Assembly (NCBI GenBank): GCA_019694955.1
Contig: JAIBAX010000009.1
Location: 1 to 64,000 of the forward strand
Direction of reading: 5' to 3'
Source of the DNA: Chitinophagales bacterium
GTDB taxonomy: Bacteria; Bacteroidota; Bacteroidia; Chitinophagales; JADIYW01
DNA: 64,000 nucleotides
Under the pieces are notes generated by a model. It did not search any database. It saw only the letters and a list, made by a program, of their open reading frames with translations, and had not been told where the DNA came from. The translations under genes and the position numbers were made by a program. Of the stretch, positions 35,714 through 43,803 are shown one piece after another (position 1 is the first letter of the stretch; each line of letters begins with the position of its first letter).

Positions 35714-36427
35714 ATGAATAAGTCAAAACTGTCTTTCTGGATTGCTATTATTATTGTAATAGTATTTCCCATTTCCTTTGGGTATTATTTTTGGCAGAAA
35801 GGACATCAGCCTATCTTACCGGAATCGGTGTTGCCTATCTATGGAAAAAAGCAACCCTTTGAGACAGTCAATAGCAAAGGAGAAAAAGTAATAGACACCA
35901 TCTTTCATACAATACCTAAGTTTGCCTTTACAGATCACCTGAATCGCCCTTTTACCAAAAAGGATATGAATAATACGGTTTGGATTACCAATTTTTTCTT
36001 TTCAACATGCCCCACCATCTGTAAAGACATGACCAGAAACCTTAGAACAGTACAGAGTCATTTTATTGAAGATGAAGAAGTTAGGATATTATCGCATACG
36101 GTCGATCCTGAGACAGATACCGTTGGGCAACTGTATAGATATGCACAAGAGAACCAAATTAATTCCGATAAATGGCTATTGCTAACAGGCAATAAGGCAG
36201 AAATTTATAATATAGCACGCCAAGGTTATATGGTTACTGCCACGGTTGGAGATGGCGGACCCAACGATTTTATCCATAGTGAAAAGTTGATTCTGATAGA
36301 TAGGGAAGGACGTATTAGAGGATATTACGATGGAACTGACTCTCTCGACGTTCAACGTCTAATAAAAGATACTGAAAAGCTTTTGGTAGCGTATGTCGTT
36401 CCACGAAAAACTCATGGCGATGAGTGA
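35714..36427 (+). CDS. SCO1/SenC family copper chaperone
   Basis: SCO proteins deliver copper to the Cu-A site of subunit II. From ATG 35714 the product has one N-terminal membrane helix (7-26) and a thioredoxin-like domain with the copper ligands Cys99 and Cys103 (FFFSTCPTICKDM) and the distal His in DFIHSEKLILID. The ATG at 35651 lies inside the preceding gene and is rejected. Confidence 0.94.
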   Translation: MNKSKLSFWIAIIIVIVFPISFGYYFWQKGHQPILPESVLPIYGKKQPFETVNSKGEKVIDTIFHTIPKFAFTDHLNRPFTKKDMNNTVWITNFFFSTCPTICKDMTRNLRTVQSHFIEDEEVRILSHTVDPETDTVGQLYRYAQENQINSDKWLLLTGNKAEIYNIARQGYMVTATVGDGGPNDFIHSEKLILIDREGRIRGYYDGTDSLDVQRLIKDTEKLLVAYVVPRKTHGDE

Positions 36428-36932
36428 GAAGCTTTCCGGATACTTGATAATGGGTGTTTCGGTCGCCGTTTTGTTGGTTGTAGTCGTGTTATATAATTTT
36501 GTCACTCCCCAACAACCCAGTTTCGATATACTTATTTTCCCTAAGGTGAATGCCATACTAAATTCATTGGTGTCGTTATGTCTATTATCAGGATTGTATT
36601 TTATTAAGAAAAAAGATATTAAGAACCATAAGCGTGCCATGATGACGGCTTTCGTTTTGTCATCTATATTCCTGATTCTATATGTAATATACCATTCTTT
36701 TGGTCAGGAAACGAAGTATCAGGGAGAAGGGTTGATGAGAAATGTGTATTTCTTTATTTTGATTACCCACATAATTCTGGCCGGCGGCGTGTTGCCATTT
36801 ATCTTGTTCACTTTTTATAGGGCGCTCAATAAGGATTTTACACGGCATAAGAAAATTGCCCGTATTACTTATCCCATTTGGTTATATGTTGCTGTTACAG
36901 GTGTATTGGTTTATTTGATGCTTTATGTGTAA
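36420..36932 (+). CDS. DUF420 family membrane protein
   Basis: The roughly 170-residue product has four or five helices and the DUF420 segments NAILNSLVSLCLLSGLYFIK and FILITHIILAGGVLPFILFT. DUF420 genes commonly sit in oxidase operons and are thought to aid oxidase assembly. The start is uncertain: ATG at 36393, 36414 or 36420 all work. I use 36420 because ATGAGTGA overlaps the SCO stop. Confidence 0.85.
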   Translation: MSEKLSGYLIMGVSVAVLLVVVVLYNFVTPQQPSFDILIFPKVNAILNSLVSLCLLSGLYFIKKKDIKNHKRAMMTAFVLSSIFLILYVIYHSFGQETKYQGEGLMRNVYFFILITHIILAGGVLPFILFTFYRALNKDFTRHKKIARITYPIWLYVAVTGVLVYLMLYV

Positions 36933-36937
36933 ATTTG
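36930..36937 (+). promoter_or_regulatory. internal TAnnTTTG -7 box overlapping the DUF420 stop
   Basis: TAAATTTG begins on the DUF420 TAA stop and ends 4 bases before the next ATG at 36942, giving a possible internal, leaderless transcript for the last genes of the operon. Confidence 0.45.
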
Positions 36938-36941
36938 TAGT

Positions 36942-37184
36942 ATGAAAAGGATTCTTGTACTTATTGCCATATTACTGATGAATGTGTCGGTTATTTTGGC
37001 ACAATGCCCCATGTGTGCCATGTCAGCAGAACAAAGCCCCTATAAACAAGGTATAAATACAGGTATAGTATATTTGCTTTGCTTCCCTTTTGTATTAATG
37101 GGTGGAATCTTGATTTATTGGCGTTTCAATAAAGATAAGTTTAATTCTACAGAAAAAAATTCTATCGATATCTCAAAAAATTAA
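36942..37184 (+). CDS. small membrane protein with CPMC motif
   Basis: The 80-residue product has an N-terminal signal or anchor (4-20), the motif CPMCAM directly after it, and a second helix (about 43-60) with a basic tail. The position at the end of the oxidase operon and the Cys-x-x-Cys-Ala-Met pattern suggest copper handling or a thiol role in oxidase assembly, but no named family was recognised. Confidence 0.75.
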   Translation: MKRILVLIAILLMNVSVILAQCPMCAMSAEQSPYKQGINTGIVYLLCFPFVLMGGILIYWRFNKDKFNSTEKNSIDISKN

Positions 37185-37187
37185 GCA

Positions 37188-37559
37188 ATGCCGAATCATC
37201 CAGATTATTATCTGCCTATTATGCCGTATTTAATAGTTCCCTCAGCGGAGGTATTCATTGCATTTATTAGGGCAACTTTCGATGCAGAGGAGAAATTGTC
37301 CGTTTTAAGAGAAGATGGTACTTTGATGCATGCGGAGTTTACGCTAAATAAAGGTGCTATCATGTTTACGCAAGCAACGGAGGAGTATCCTGTGTTTTTA
37401 GGTAGTATGTTCATGTTAGTAGATGATATTGAGCGTGTTTATTCTAAAGGACTTGTTGCCGGAGCGGTCTCTGTTCAAAACTTGGAGGAAAGAGAATATG
37501 GTAAAAGCGCCGGACTAAAGGATCCATGTGGCAATATATGGTGGCTAACTAAACGTTGA
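37188..37559 (+). CDS. VOC (glyoxalase/PhnB-like) family protein
   Basis: The 123-residue protein has the paired beta-alpha-beta-beta-beta modules of VOC proteins (LIVPSAEVFIAFIRATFDAE near the N-terminus; SAGLKDPCGNIWWLTK at the C-terminus). The usual metal ligands are only partly evident, so an enzymatic role is unproven. It starts 4 bases after the CPMC gene. Confidence 0.85.
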   Translation: MPNHPDYYLPIMPYLIVPSAEVFIAFIRATFDAEEKLSVLREDGTLMHAEFTLNKGAIMFTQATEEYPVFLGSMFMLVDDIERVYSKGLVAGAVSVQNLEEREYGKSAGLKDPCGNIWWLTKR

Positions 37560-37657
37560 TATAGCTTACAACAGAATCATTTATAAAGTAGCCTCTGCTT
37601 AAATCCCAGCGAGGACACTAGAACGACGAATTGAATTTGTGAGTACTCAAACCTTCT

Positions 37658-38359
37658 TTATAAATCTCCTAATTGCGGTCTAAGCACAATGTCTTCAACT
37701 ACCGTTCTATCACTCAGTTGGTAAATGTCAAAAATGCTTTGAGCAATATCTTCAGGCGCCATTAACCTTTGTTCCGAAAAATCTATCTGTCCCCAAGAGT
37801 CGGTTAGCGTTGCACCGGGCATGACTGAACATACTTTAATCCCATAAGGCTTCATCTCCTCCCTCAGGCATTTGGAAAAACCAAGCAGCGCAAATTTGCT
37901 GATAGTATATGACCCGCCATTTGGATATGCCTTAAAGCTGGCAATAGAGCAGATATTAAATACTTGTCCGGAGCGGCGTTTTATCATTTCAGGTAGCAAT
38001 GCCTTTGTAAAATGATACGCACTATATAGATTCGTATGGATTTGTTGTTCCAAGATACCGTCTTCTTCCAAGTGTACAGACCCCGGAATAAATACGCCCG
38101 CATTATTAATGATCACATCAGGCGTTCCCAAGTGTTTAAGTGTAAAGGCGGCAAAATTTAATACATCCTCCTTTAAAGACATATCACAGGAATATACATA
38201 TACTTTTATATCAGGGAAATTCGCTAGCAATTCCGATTGTAAAGCGGTCAGTTTTTCAAGACTTCTCCCACAAATGGCAATGTCAAAATGATGTCCGGCA
38301 AATTTCTCGGCGATTGCCTTGCCAATCCCTCGCGATCCTCCTGTGATAACAATTTTCAT
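37658..38359 (-). CDS. short-chain dehydrogenase/reductase
   Basis: A 233-residue classical SDR. It has the NAD(P) site TGGSRGIG at 6-13, the NNAG motif, the catalytic Ser in CSIASF and Tyr/Lys in YTISKFALLG. The substrate is unknown. It is convergent with the respiratory operon and divergent from mlaE. Confidence 0.93.
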   Translation of the reverse strand: MKIVITGGSRGIGKAIAEKFAGHHFDIAICGRSLEKLTALQSELLANFPDIKVYVYSCDMSLKEDVLNFAAFTLKHLGTPDVIINNAGVFIPGSVHLEEDGILEQQIHTNLYSAYHFTKALLPEMIKRRSGQVFNICSIASFKAYPNGGSYTISKFALLGFSKCLREEMKPYGIKVCSVMPGATLTDSWGQIDFSEQRLMAPEDIAQSIFDIYQLSDRTVVEDIVLRPQLGDL

Positions 38360-38501
38360 CTATGCTTTTTACAAAGAAATGCATTTTTTGCTTTAATACC
38401 CGTCTTTTTTGACCACAGAAAGTGAATATTTGTTGAAATTTTAAAAATAATCACAAATAACCATTTCTCTATTTGTAAAAATACCCTATTTTTAGCCTTT
38501 T

Positions 38502-39245
38502 ATGAAAGGAGGATGGATATTCCATATCGGAAGATACGTTAAGCTATTAGGGAGTTTGTTTACCAAGCCCGAAAGACGTGCTATGTATTGGAAAGAAACT
38601 GCACGTATGATGTCAGACTTCGGAATAGGATCACTGTTGATTGTTATTATTATTTCTTTCTTTATCGGTGCCGTTTCTGCGGTTCAGTTTGCTTATAATC
38701 TTTCAGATTCATTGGTTCCAATGTACTTTGTAGGGTATGTGGTGAAGGAATCTATGATATTGGAGTTTGCACCCACGGTAACCTGCCTTATACTCGCAGG
38801 GAAAATAGGATCAAATATCGCCTCGGAATTAGGTACGATGAGGCTTACAGAGCAAATTGACGCATTGGAAATCATGGGTATTAATACATCTTCCTATTTA
38901 GTGGGTCCAAAAATTGTGGCTGCCATCACTATGATACCCCTTTTGGTTATTATTGCCGCATTTACAGGCATTGTTGGTGGTGGAATTGCTTCAGTATCAT
39001 CTGGCTATCTTAGTCAGGCAGAGTATCTGCAAGGTGTTCAAAGCTTTTTTGTGGCCTTCAATGTTCGCGTGATGATCATTAAAGCTGTTGTATTCGGATT
39101 TATTTTAACTTCTGTTTCCTGCTATCAAGGGTTTTATGCTTCTGGAAGTGCCATCGAAATTGGAAAAGCAAGTACAAGAGCAGTCGTTATCAGTTGCATT
39201 TTAGTATTATTAGCGGATTATGTTTTAGCTTGGATGTTATTATGA
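38502..39245 (+). CDS. mlaE: MlaE-type ABC transporter permease
   Basis: MlaE-family permeases move phospholipids between membranes with MlaF and an MCE protein. The 247-residue protein has five or six helices and the signature ELGTMRLTEQIDALEIMGI. Its stop overlaps the mlaF start (ATGA). No mlaD/MCE gene is present in the window. Confidence 0.93.
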   Translation: MKGGWIFHIGRYVKLLGSLFTKPERRAMYWKETARMMSDFGIGSLLIVIIISFFIGAVSAVQFAYNLSDSLVPMYFVGYVVKESMILEFAPTVTCLILAGKIGSNIASELGTMRLTEQIDALEIMGINTSSYLVGPKIVAAITMIPLLVIIAAFTGIVGGGIASVSSGYLSQAEYLQGVQSFFVAFNVRVMIIKAVVFGFILTSVSCYQGFYASGSAIEIGKASTRAVVISCILVLLADYVLAWMLL

Positions 39246-40015
39246 TAGAAGTAAAGGATGTCAGAAAGAGGTTCGGAGAACAGGAAGTACTGAAAGGTAT
39301 TACCTCGCAATTCCTGCCGGGGCAAACAAATCTTATTATTGGAAAAAGTGGATCCGGAAAAACTGTATTAATAAAATGTATCGTAGGGTTAATGATACCC
39401 GATGAAGGCGAAATACTGTATGATGGTCGCGATTTTACAAAAATGACTATCAAGGAAAAAAAGGAATTGCGTAAAGAACTAGGCATGCTTTTTCAAGGAA
39501 ACGCACTCTTCGATTCATTGACAGTAGAGGAAAATGTCCGTTTTCCACTCGATATGTTCACAAAAATGACCTTGAAAGAAAAGACAGACCGGGTAAATGA
39601 GGTTTTATCGCGTGTAAACCTTCAAGGTGCTAACAATAAATACCCTTCACAAACCAGTGGCGGTATGCAAAAACGTACCGGCATTGCACGTGCTATCGTC
39701 ATGAATCCAAAATATTTGTTTTGTGACGAGCCAAACTCAGGACTTGATCCCAAGACAGCCATCGTCATAGATGAACTTATTCGAGAAATTACCCTTGAAA
39801 ATAACATTACGACCATTATTAATACCCACGACATGAATTCTGTTATTGGAGCGGGTGATAAAATCCTTTTTCTGCATCAGGGAAATAAAGAATGGGAAGG
39901 AAATAATAAAACATTATTTGAAACTGATAATGTAGAACTAAATAGTTTTATCTTTGCCTCCGAATTTCTAAAAGAGGCTAAAGAAGTCCGACTTAGAAAA
40001 ATGCGTGGTCTTTAA
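39242..40015 (+). CDS. mlaF: MlaF-type ABC transporter ATPase
   Basis: The ATP-binding partner of the permease. From ATG 39242 it has Walker A GKSGSGKT, Q-loop LFQGNALFDSLTV, ABC signature TSGGMQKR, Walker B YLFCDEPNSGLDP and the H-loop in NTHDMN. The 39194 start is rejected because it lies inside mlaE and adds a hydrophobic, non-homologous stretch. Confidence 0.95.
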   Translation: MIEVKDVRKRFGEQEVLKGITSQFLPGQTNLIIGKSGSGKTVLIKCIVGLMIPDEGEILYDGRDFTKMTIKEKKELRKELGMLFQGNALFDSLTVEENVRFPLDMFTKMTLKEKTDRVNEVLSRVNLQGANNKYPSQTSGGMQKRTGIARAIVMNPKYLFCDEPNSGLDPKTAIVIDELIREITLENNITTIINTHDMNSVIGAGDKILFLHQGNKEWEGNNKTLFETDNVELNSFIFASEFLKEAKEVRLRKMRGL

Positions 40016-40024
40016 ATTATATAC

Positions 40025-40897
40025 ATGAGTATTTTAGTAAACAAAGATTCCCGTGTCATCGTACAGGGATTTACCGGAAAAGAAGGCACATTCCATGCCG
40101 AGCAAATGATAGAATATGGAACCAATCTTGTCGGGGGTGTTACCCCAGGAAAAGCCGGTGAAACACACCTCGGGAAACCTGTATTTAATACAGTAGAAGA
40201 CGCCGTGCAGCAAGCAGGTGCCAACGTCTCTATTATCTTTGTTCCGCCAGCTTTTGCCGCCGATGCCATTATGGAGGCCGCCGAAGCAGGTATTCAATTA
40301 ATAGTTGCCATAACGGAAGGAATTCCCGTGCAAGATATGATAAAAGCAAAAGCTTATGTCAAACAAAAAGGAGTAAGACTTATCGGTCCTAATTGCCCCG
40401 GAATCATTACCCCCGGAGAATGTAAGGTGGGTATTATGCCGGGTTTTATACATAACAAAGGCACCATCGGTATCGTTTCAAAATCCGGAACCCTTACCTA
40501 CGAAGCCGTAGATCAGGTCACGAAAGCAGGGCTGGGTCAGTCAACATGTGTCGGTATTGGTGGAGACCCCATCATCGGTTCTACCATGTTAGAAATTATA
40601 CAACTGCTCATGGCCGACAATGAAACCGAAGGCATCATCATGATTGGTGAAATCGGTGGAGACATGGAAATTGATGCTGCTGAGTGGATAAGAGATAATG
40701 CAACAAAACCTGTCGTTGGTTTCATCGCGGGACAAACAGCGCCCAAGGGCAGACGGATGGGACATGCAGGGGCAATAGTTGGCGGAAAAAATGATACCGC
40801 CGCCGCAAAGATGGCCATCATGCGTCAATGTGGCATTCATGTCGTAGACTCTCCCGCATTCTTGGGAAGCACCATGTTGGAAGCACTAAGAAAATAA
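40025..40897 (+). CDS. sucD: succinyl-CoA synthetase alpha subunit
   Basis: SucD carries the CoA site and the phosphohistidine of succinyl-CoA synthetase in the TCA cycle. The 290-residue length is normal. It has [16 protein letters not shown] (CoA/NAD-fold entry), [14 protein letters not shown], and the active His in [13 protein letters not shown]. sucC is not adjacent, so the beta subunit must be encoded elsewhere. Confidence 0.96.
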   Translation: MSILVNKDSRVIVQGFTGKEGTFHAEQMIEYGTNLVGGVTPGKAGETHLGKPVFNTVEDAVQQAGANVSIIFVPPAFAADAIMEAAEAGIQLIVAITEGIPVQDMIKAKAYVKQKGVRLIGPNCPGIITPGECKVGIMPGFIHNKGTIGIVSKSGTLTYEAVDQVTKAGLGQSTCVGIGGDPIIGSTMLEIIQLLMADNETEGIIMIGEIGGDMEIDAAEWIRDNATKPVVGFIAGQTAPKGRRMGHAGAIVGGKNDTAAAKMAIMRQCGIHVVDSPAFLGSTMLEALRK

Positions 40898-40924
40898 TAA
40901 CTAATCCTTACCAATAGAGAAGAA

Positions 40925-41662
40925 ATGTTGCAGGATAAAATCGCCATTGTTACTGGAGGCTCTAAAGGAATTGGAGCATCCATCGTCAGGGAATTGGCGA
41001 AAAATGGTGCAAAAGTAATATTTACATACCTTTCTTCAGAACAATCCGCTGCCAAAATTGTGGACGACATCCTTGCAATGAAGGGATTTGCTAAAGCCGT
41101 TCGTTGCGATGGCAAAATCTCAACAGAAGTAGAAGCAACGGTGAATGCTGTAGTAAAAGAGTTTGGAAAAATTGATATTCTGATCAATAATGCAGGCATT
41201 ACTAAAGACAATCTCTTGTTACGACTTACAGAAGAAGCTTGGGAAGATGTCATGGATGCCAATGCCAAATCAGTGTTTAACTTTACAAAATCCTGCATAC
41301 GACCCATGATGCGCAGTGGCGGAAGTATCATTAACATGAGTTCAATTGTCGGTATCAGAGGCAATGCTGGTCAGTCAAATTATGCTGCTTCAAAAGCCGC
41401 TATCATCGGATTCTCAAAATCTATTGCGCAAGAGTATGGTTCTAGAAACGTGCGTTGTAACGTCATCGCTCCCGGTTTCATCGAAACGGAAATGACAGAA
41501 CAACTTCCGGAGAATGTTAAAAAAGATTATATATCTAAAATTCCCTTAAATCGCTTTGGTCAAACTTCCGAAATTGCAAAAGTGGCTGTATTTTTAGCTT
41601 CGGAAATGTCATCATACATTAATGGACAAGTATTGAGTGTGTGTGGTGGTATGAATAGTTAA
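40925..41662 (+). CDS. fabG: 3-oxoacyl-ACP reductase FabG
   Basis: A 245-residue SDR with TGGSKGIG at 10-17, the NNAGITKDNLL segment, MSSIVGIRGNAGQSNYAASK (catalytic Ser and Tyr-x3-Lys) and the FabG-like APGFIETEMTEQLP. It reduces beta-ketoacyl-ACP in fatty acid synthesis. It follows sucD by 27 bases. Other 3-ketoacyl or sugar reductases are possible, but the motif set favours FabG. Confidence 0.92.
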   Translation: MLQDKIAIVTGGSKGIGASIVRELAKNGAKVIFTYLSSEQSAAKIVDDILAMKGFAKAVRCDGKISTEVEATVNAVVKEFGKIDILINNAGITKDNLLLRLTEEAWEDVMDANAKSVFNFTKSCIRPMMRSGGSIINMSSIVGIRGNAGQSNYAASKAAIIGFSKSIAQEYGSRNVRCNVIAPGFIETEMTEQLPENVKKDYISKIPLNRFGQTSEIAKVAVFLASEMSSYINGQVLSVCGGMNS

Positions 41663-41665
41663 GTT

Positions 41666-43750
41666 ATGCGATTAATCCTGTCATACCCATGGTGGTTTAT
41701 ACTATTGTGCCTGCTTTTAGGAGGCGTGTTTTCCTTTTTACTATATTTCTGGAAGAGCGCACCTGAAAACAAAAATGATCGTTTTTTTCAAAAATTATTG
41801 GCAGCCCTCCGTTTCTTTGCGATAAGCCTGTTGGCATTTCTTTTACTAGCACCCCTTATTAAAACAAAGAAAACAGAATATGATAAACCCATACTTATCT
41901 TCCTAAAAGATAATTCTGCTTCTATTGGCATGAAGTTGAAAGAAAAAAATGCAATAGAAGCTAATTGGAATAAAGTTATAGCCCAACTTAGTAAGGATTA
42001 TAGTGTTAAGTCATATAATTTCTCAGACAAATTAGAAGAAGACAAACCTTGGGACTTTAAAGGAAAAGAAACAGATATTTCATCCGTATTTTCAACTATC
42101 ATAGATAGGCATGCCAATCAAAATATAGGTGGGTTGGTTATTGCCACGGATGGAATCTATAATAAAGGTATCAGCCCGATATATAGTGAAGCAGCTAAAT
42201 CTTTCCCTATCTTTCCCGTTGCTTTGGGTGATACAACCATTCAAAAGGATTTATTTATAAATGGACTTTCCTATAGCGAGGTAGTATATTTAGGAGATAA
42301 GTTTAATTTAAATATTAGTGTAAGGGCTAATTATCTCCAAGGTAAAACCACGCAGGTAGAAGTTGTAGATCCTGACGGAAAATTAGTGTACAATTATAAT
42401 TTGAATATCAATGCCAATGATTTCTCATGGAATGGTGATGTCGTTTTAGATGCCAATACTTCTGGCGTTAGAAAATATACCGTTCGTGTGAAACAGGTTG
42501 CAGGAGAAACTACTTCTTCAAATAATAGTGAACTTGCATTTGTAGAAGTATTGGATGCCAGACAAAAGACAATTGTTCTGTATGATGCCCCACATCCGGA
42601 CATCAAAACACTCAGATATGTTTTAGAGCAAAACAAAAACTATCAGTTGGAGGTAAAAGATGTCGATGAATTTACGGGCAGCATTGCAGATTATGGGTTG
42701 GTCGTCTTGCACGGCTTGCCCTCCAAATCTAATAAGATACAGAAAATTACAAGCGAGATTGCCCAACTGAATAAACCTGTTTTATATATCCTTACCGGAA
42801 ATACAGATATAAGTGCCTTTAATCAAGTACAAAAGTCACTGATGATTGCATCTTCGGGAAAAAGCGGTAATGAAACCGGAGCGATTTTTAATCAAAATTT
42901 TTCAAAATTCACTACCACCCCTGACGTGGTTTCCATGTTTGAGAAGTTTCCGCCTTTATTGTCTCCATTTGGTACTTATAAGCCTTCCGCAAGTGCAGAA
43001 GTACTTTTTAAGCAACAGATTGGTCGGGTAGCAACTGAAAACCCTTTGGTATTATTGGATCAGAACCTACAACAACGTATTGGTATTATTGCCGGAGAAG
43101 GTATCTGGAGATGGCGCATGCAAAACTACGAGCGACAAGAAAACTTCATTGCTTTTGATGAATTATTCGGTAAAGTTTTTCAATTCTTGTCCGTAAAAAG
43201 CGACAACCGCCGCTTTCGCCTGAAGGTAGCAAAGAATGTATTCGGAGAAAATGAAAGCGTGCGATTCGATGCGGAACTATATAATGAAAGCATGCAATTG
43301 GTGAACGACCCCGATGTAACACTAATCGTAAAAAATGATAAAGGGTTGACCTATACATTTGTCATGGATAAGGCATTTAACGCTTATGCTTTGGATGCCG
43401 GACAGTTGCCGGAAGGAAACTATACGGCAATTGCAAAATGTAGCCTTAAAGGCAAAGCGTACAGTGCTTCCGTAAACTTTGCAGTGAGACCTATTATCGT
43501 AGAGTCGGTTCGATTGCAGGCAGATCATGGCATGTTGTTTAACCTTGCAAAAACATCCGGCGGCAAATTGTTCTATCCAAAGGATTTAAAGCAGTTGCCA
43601 GAAGCAATTAATGCCAATAAATCTATTAAGCCGTTGGTGTATGAGTACTTCAAAACACGTCCTTTAATCGATATGAAAGGATTGTTCTTTATCGCATTTA
43701 TTCTTTTGGCTGTGGAGTGGTTTATTCGAAAATATAGAGGCGGTTTTTAA
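41666..43750 (+). CDS. membrane protein with VWA-like domain
   Basis: The 694-residue protein has two N-terminal helices (about 6-27 and 46-66), then a VWA-type domain with the MIDAS-like DNSAS (about 88-92) and LVIATDGIYNKG. Extracytoplasmic beta-rich domains follow, and there is one C-terminal helix (about 668-686). Such proteins are common in Bacteroidota and resemble Bat-type or glutamine-amidotransferase-like membrane proteins. The function is not known. It starts 3 bases after fabG. Confidence 0.82.
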   Translation: MRLILSYPWWFILLCLLLGGVFSFLLYFWKSAPENKNDRFFQKLLAALRFFAISLLAFLLLAPLIKTKKTEYDKPILIFLKDNSASIGMKLKEKNAIEANWNKVIAQLSKDYSVKSYNFSDKLEEDKPWDFKGKETDISSVFSTIIDRHANQNIGGLVIATDGIYNKGISPIYSEAAKSFPIFPVALGDTTIQKDLFINGLSYSEVVYLGDKFNLNISVRANYLQGKTTQVEVVDPDGKLVYNYNLNINANDFSWNGDVVLDANTSGVRKYTVRVKQVAGETTSSNNSELAFVEVLDARQKTIVLYDAPHPDIKTLRYVLEQNKNYQLEVKDVDEFTGSIADYGLVVLHGLPSKSNKIQKITSEIAQLNKPVLYILTGNTDISAFNQVQKSLMIASSGKSGNETGAIFNQNFSKFTTTPDVVSMFEKFPPLLSPFGTYKPSASAEVLFKQQIGRVATENPLVLLDQNLQQRIGIIAGEGIWRWRMQNYERQENFIAFDELFGKVFQFLSVKSDNRRFRLKVAKNVFGENESVRFDAELYNESMQLVNDPDVTLIVKNDKGLTYTFVMDKAFNAYALDAGQLPEGNYTAIAKCSLKGKAYSASVNFAVRPIIVESVRLQADHGMLFNLAKTSGGKLFYPKDLKQLPEAINANKSIKPLVYEYFKTRPLIDMKGLFFIAFILLAVEWFIRKYRGGF

Positions 43751-43791
43751 TTCTATACGGATTTTCAATGCTTTTTATGGGTTAAAACCTA

Positions 43792-43799
43792 TATCTTTG
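43792..43799 (+). promoter_or_regulatory. TAnnTTTG -7 box of priA
   Basis: TATCTTTG ends 4 bases before the GTG start of priA at 43804, the same spacing as at purD, dcd and accA. Confidence 0.55.
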
Positions 43800-43803
43800 A
43801 GTA

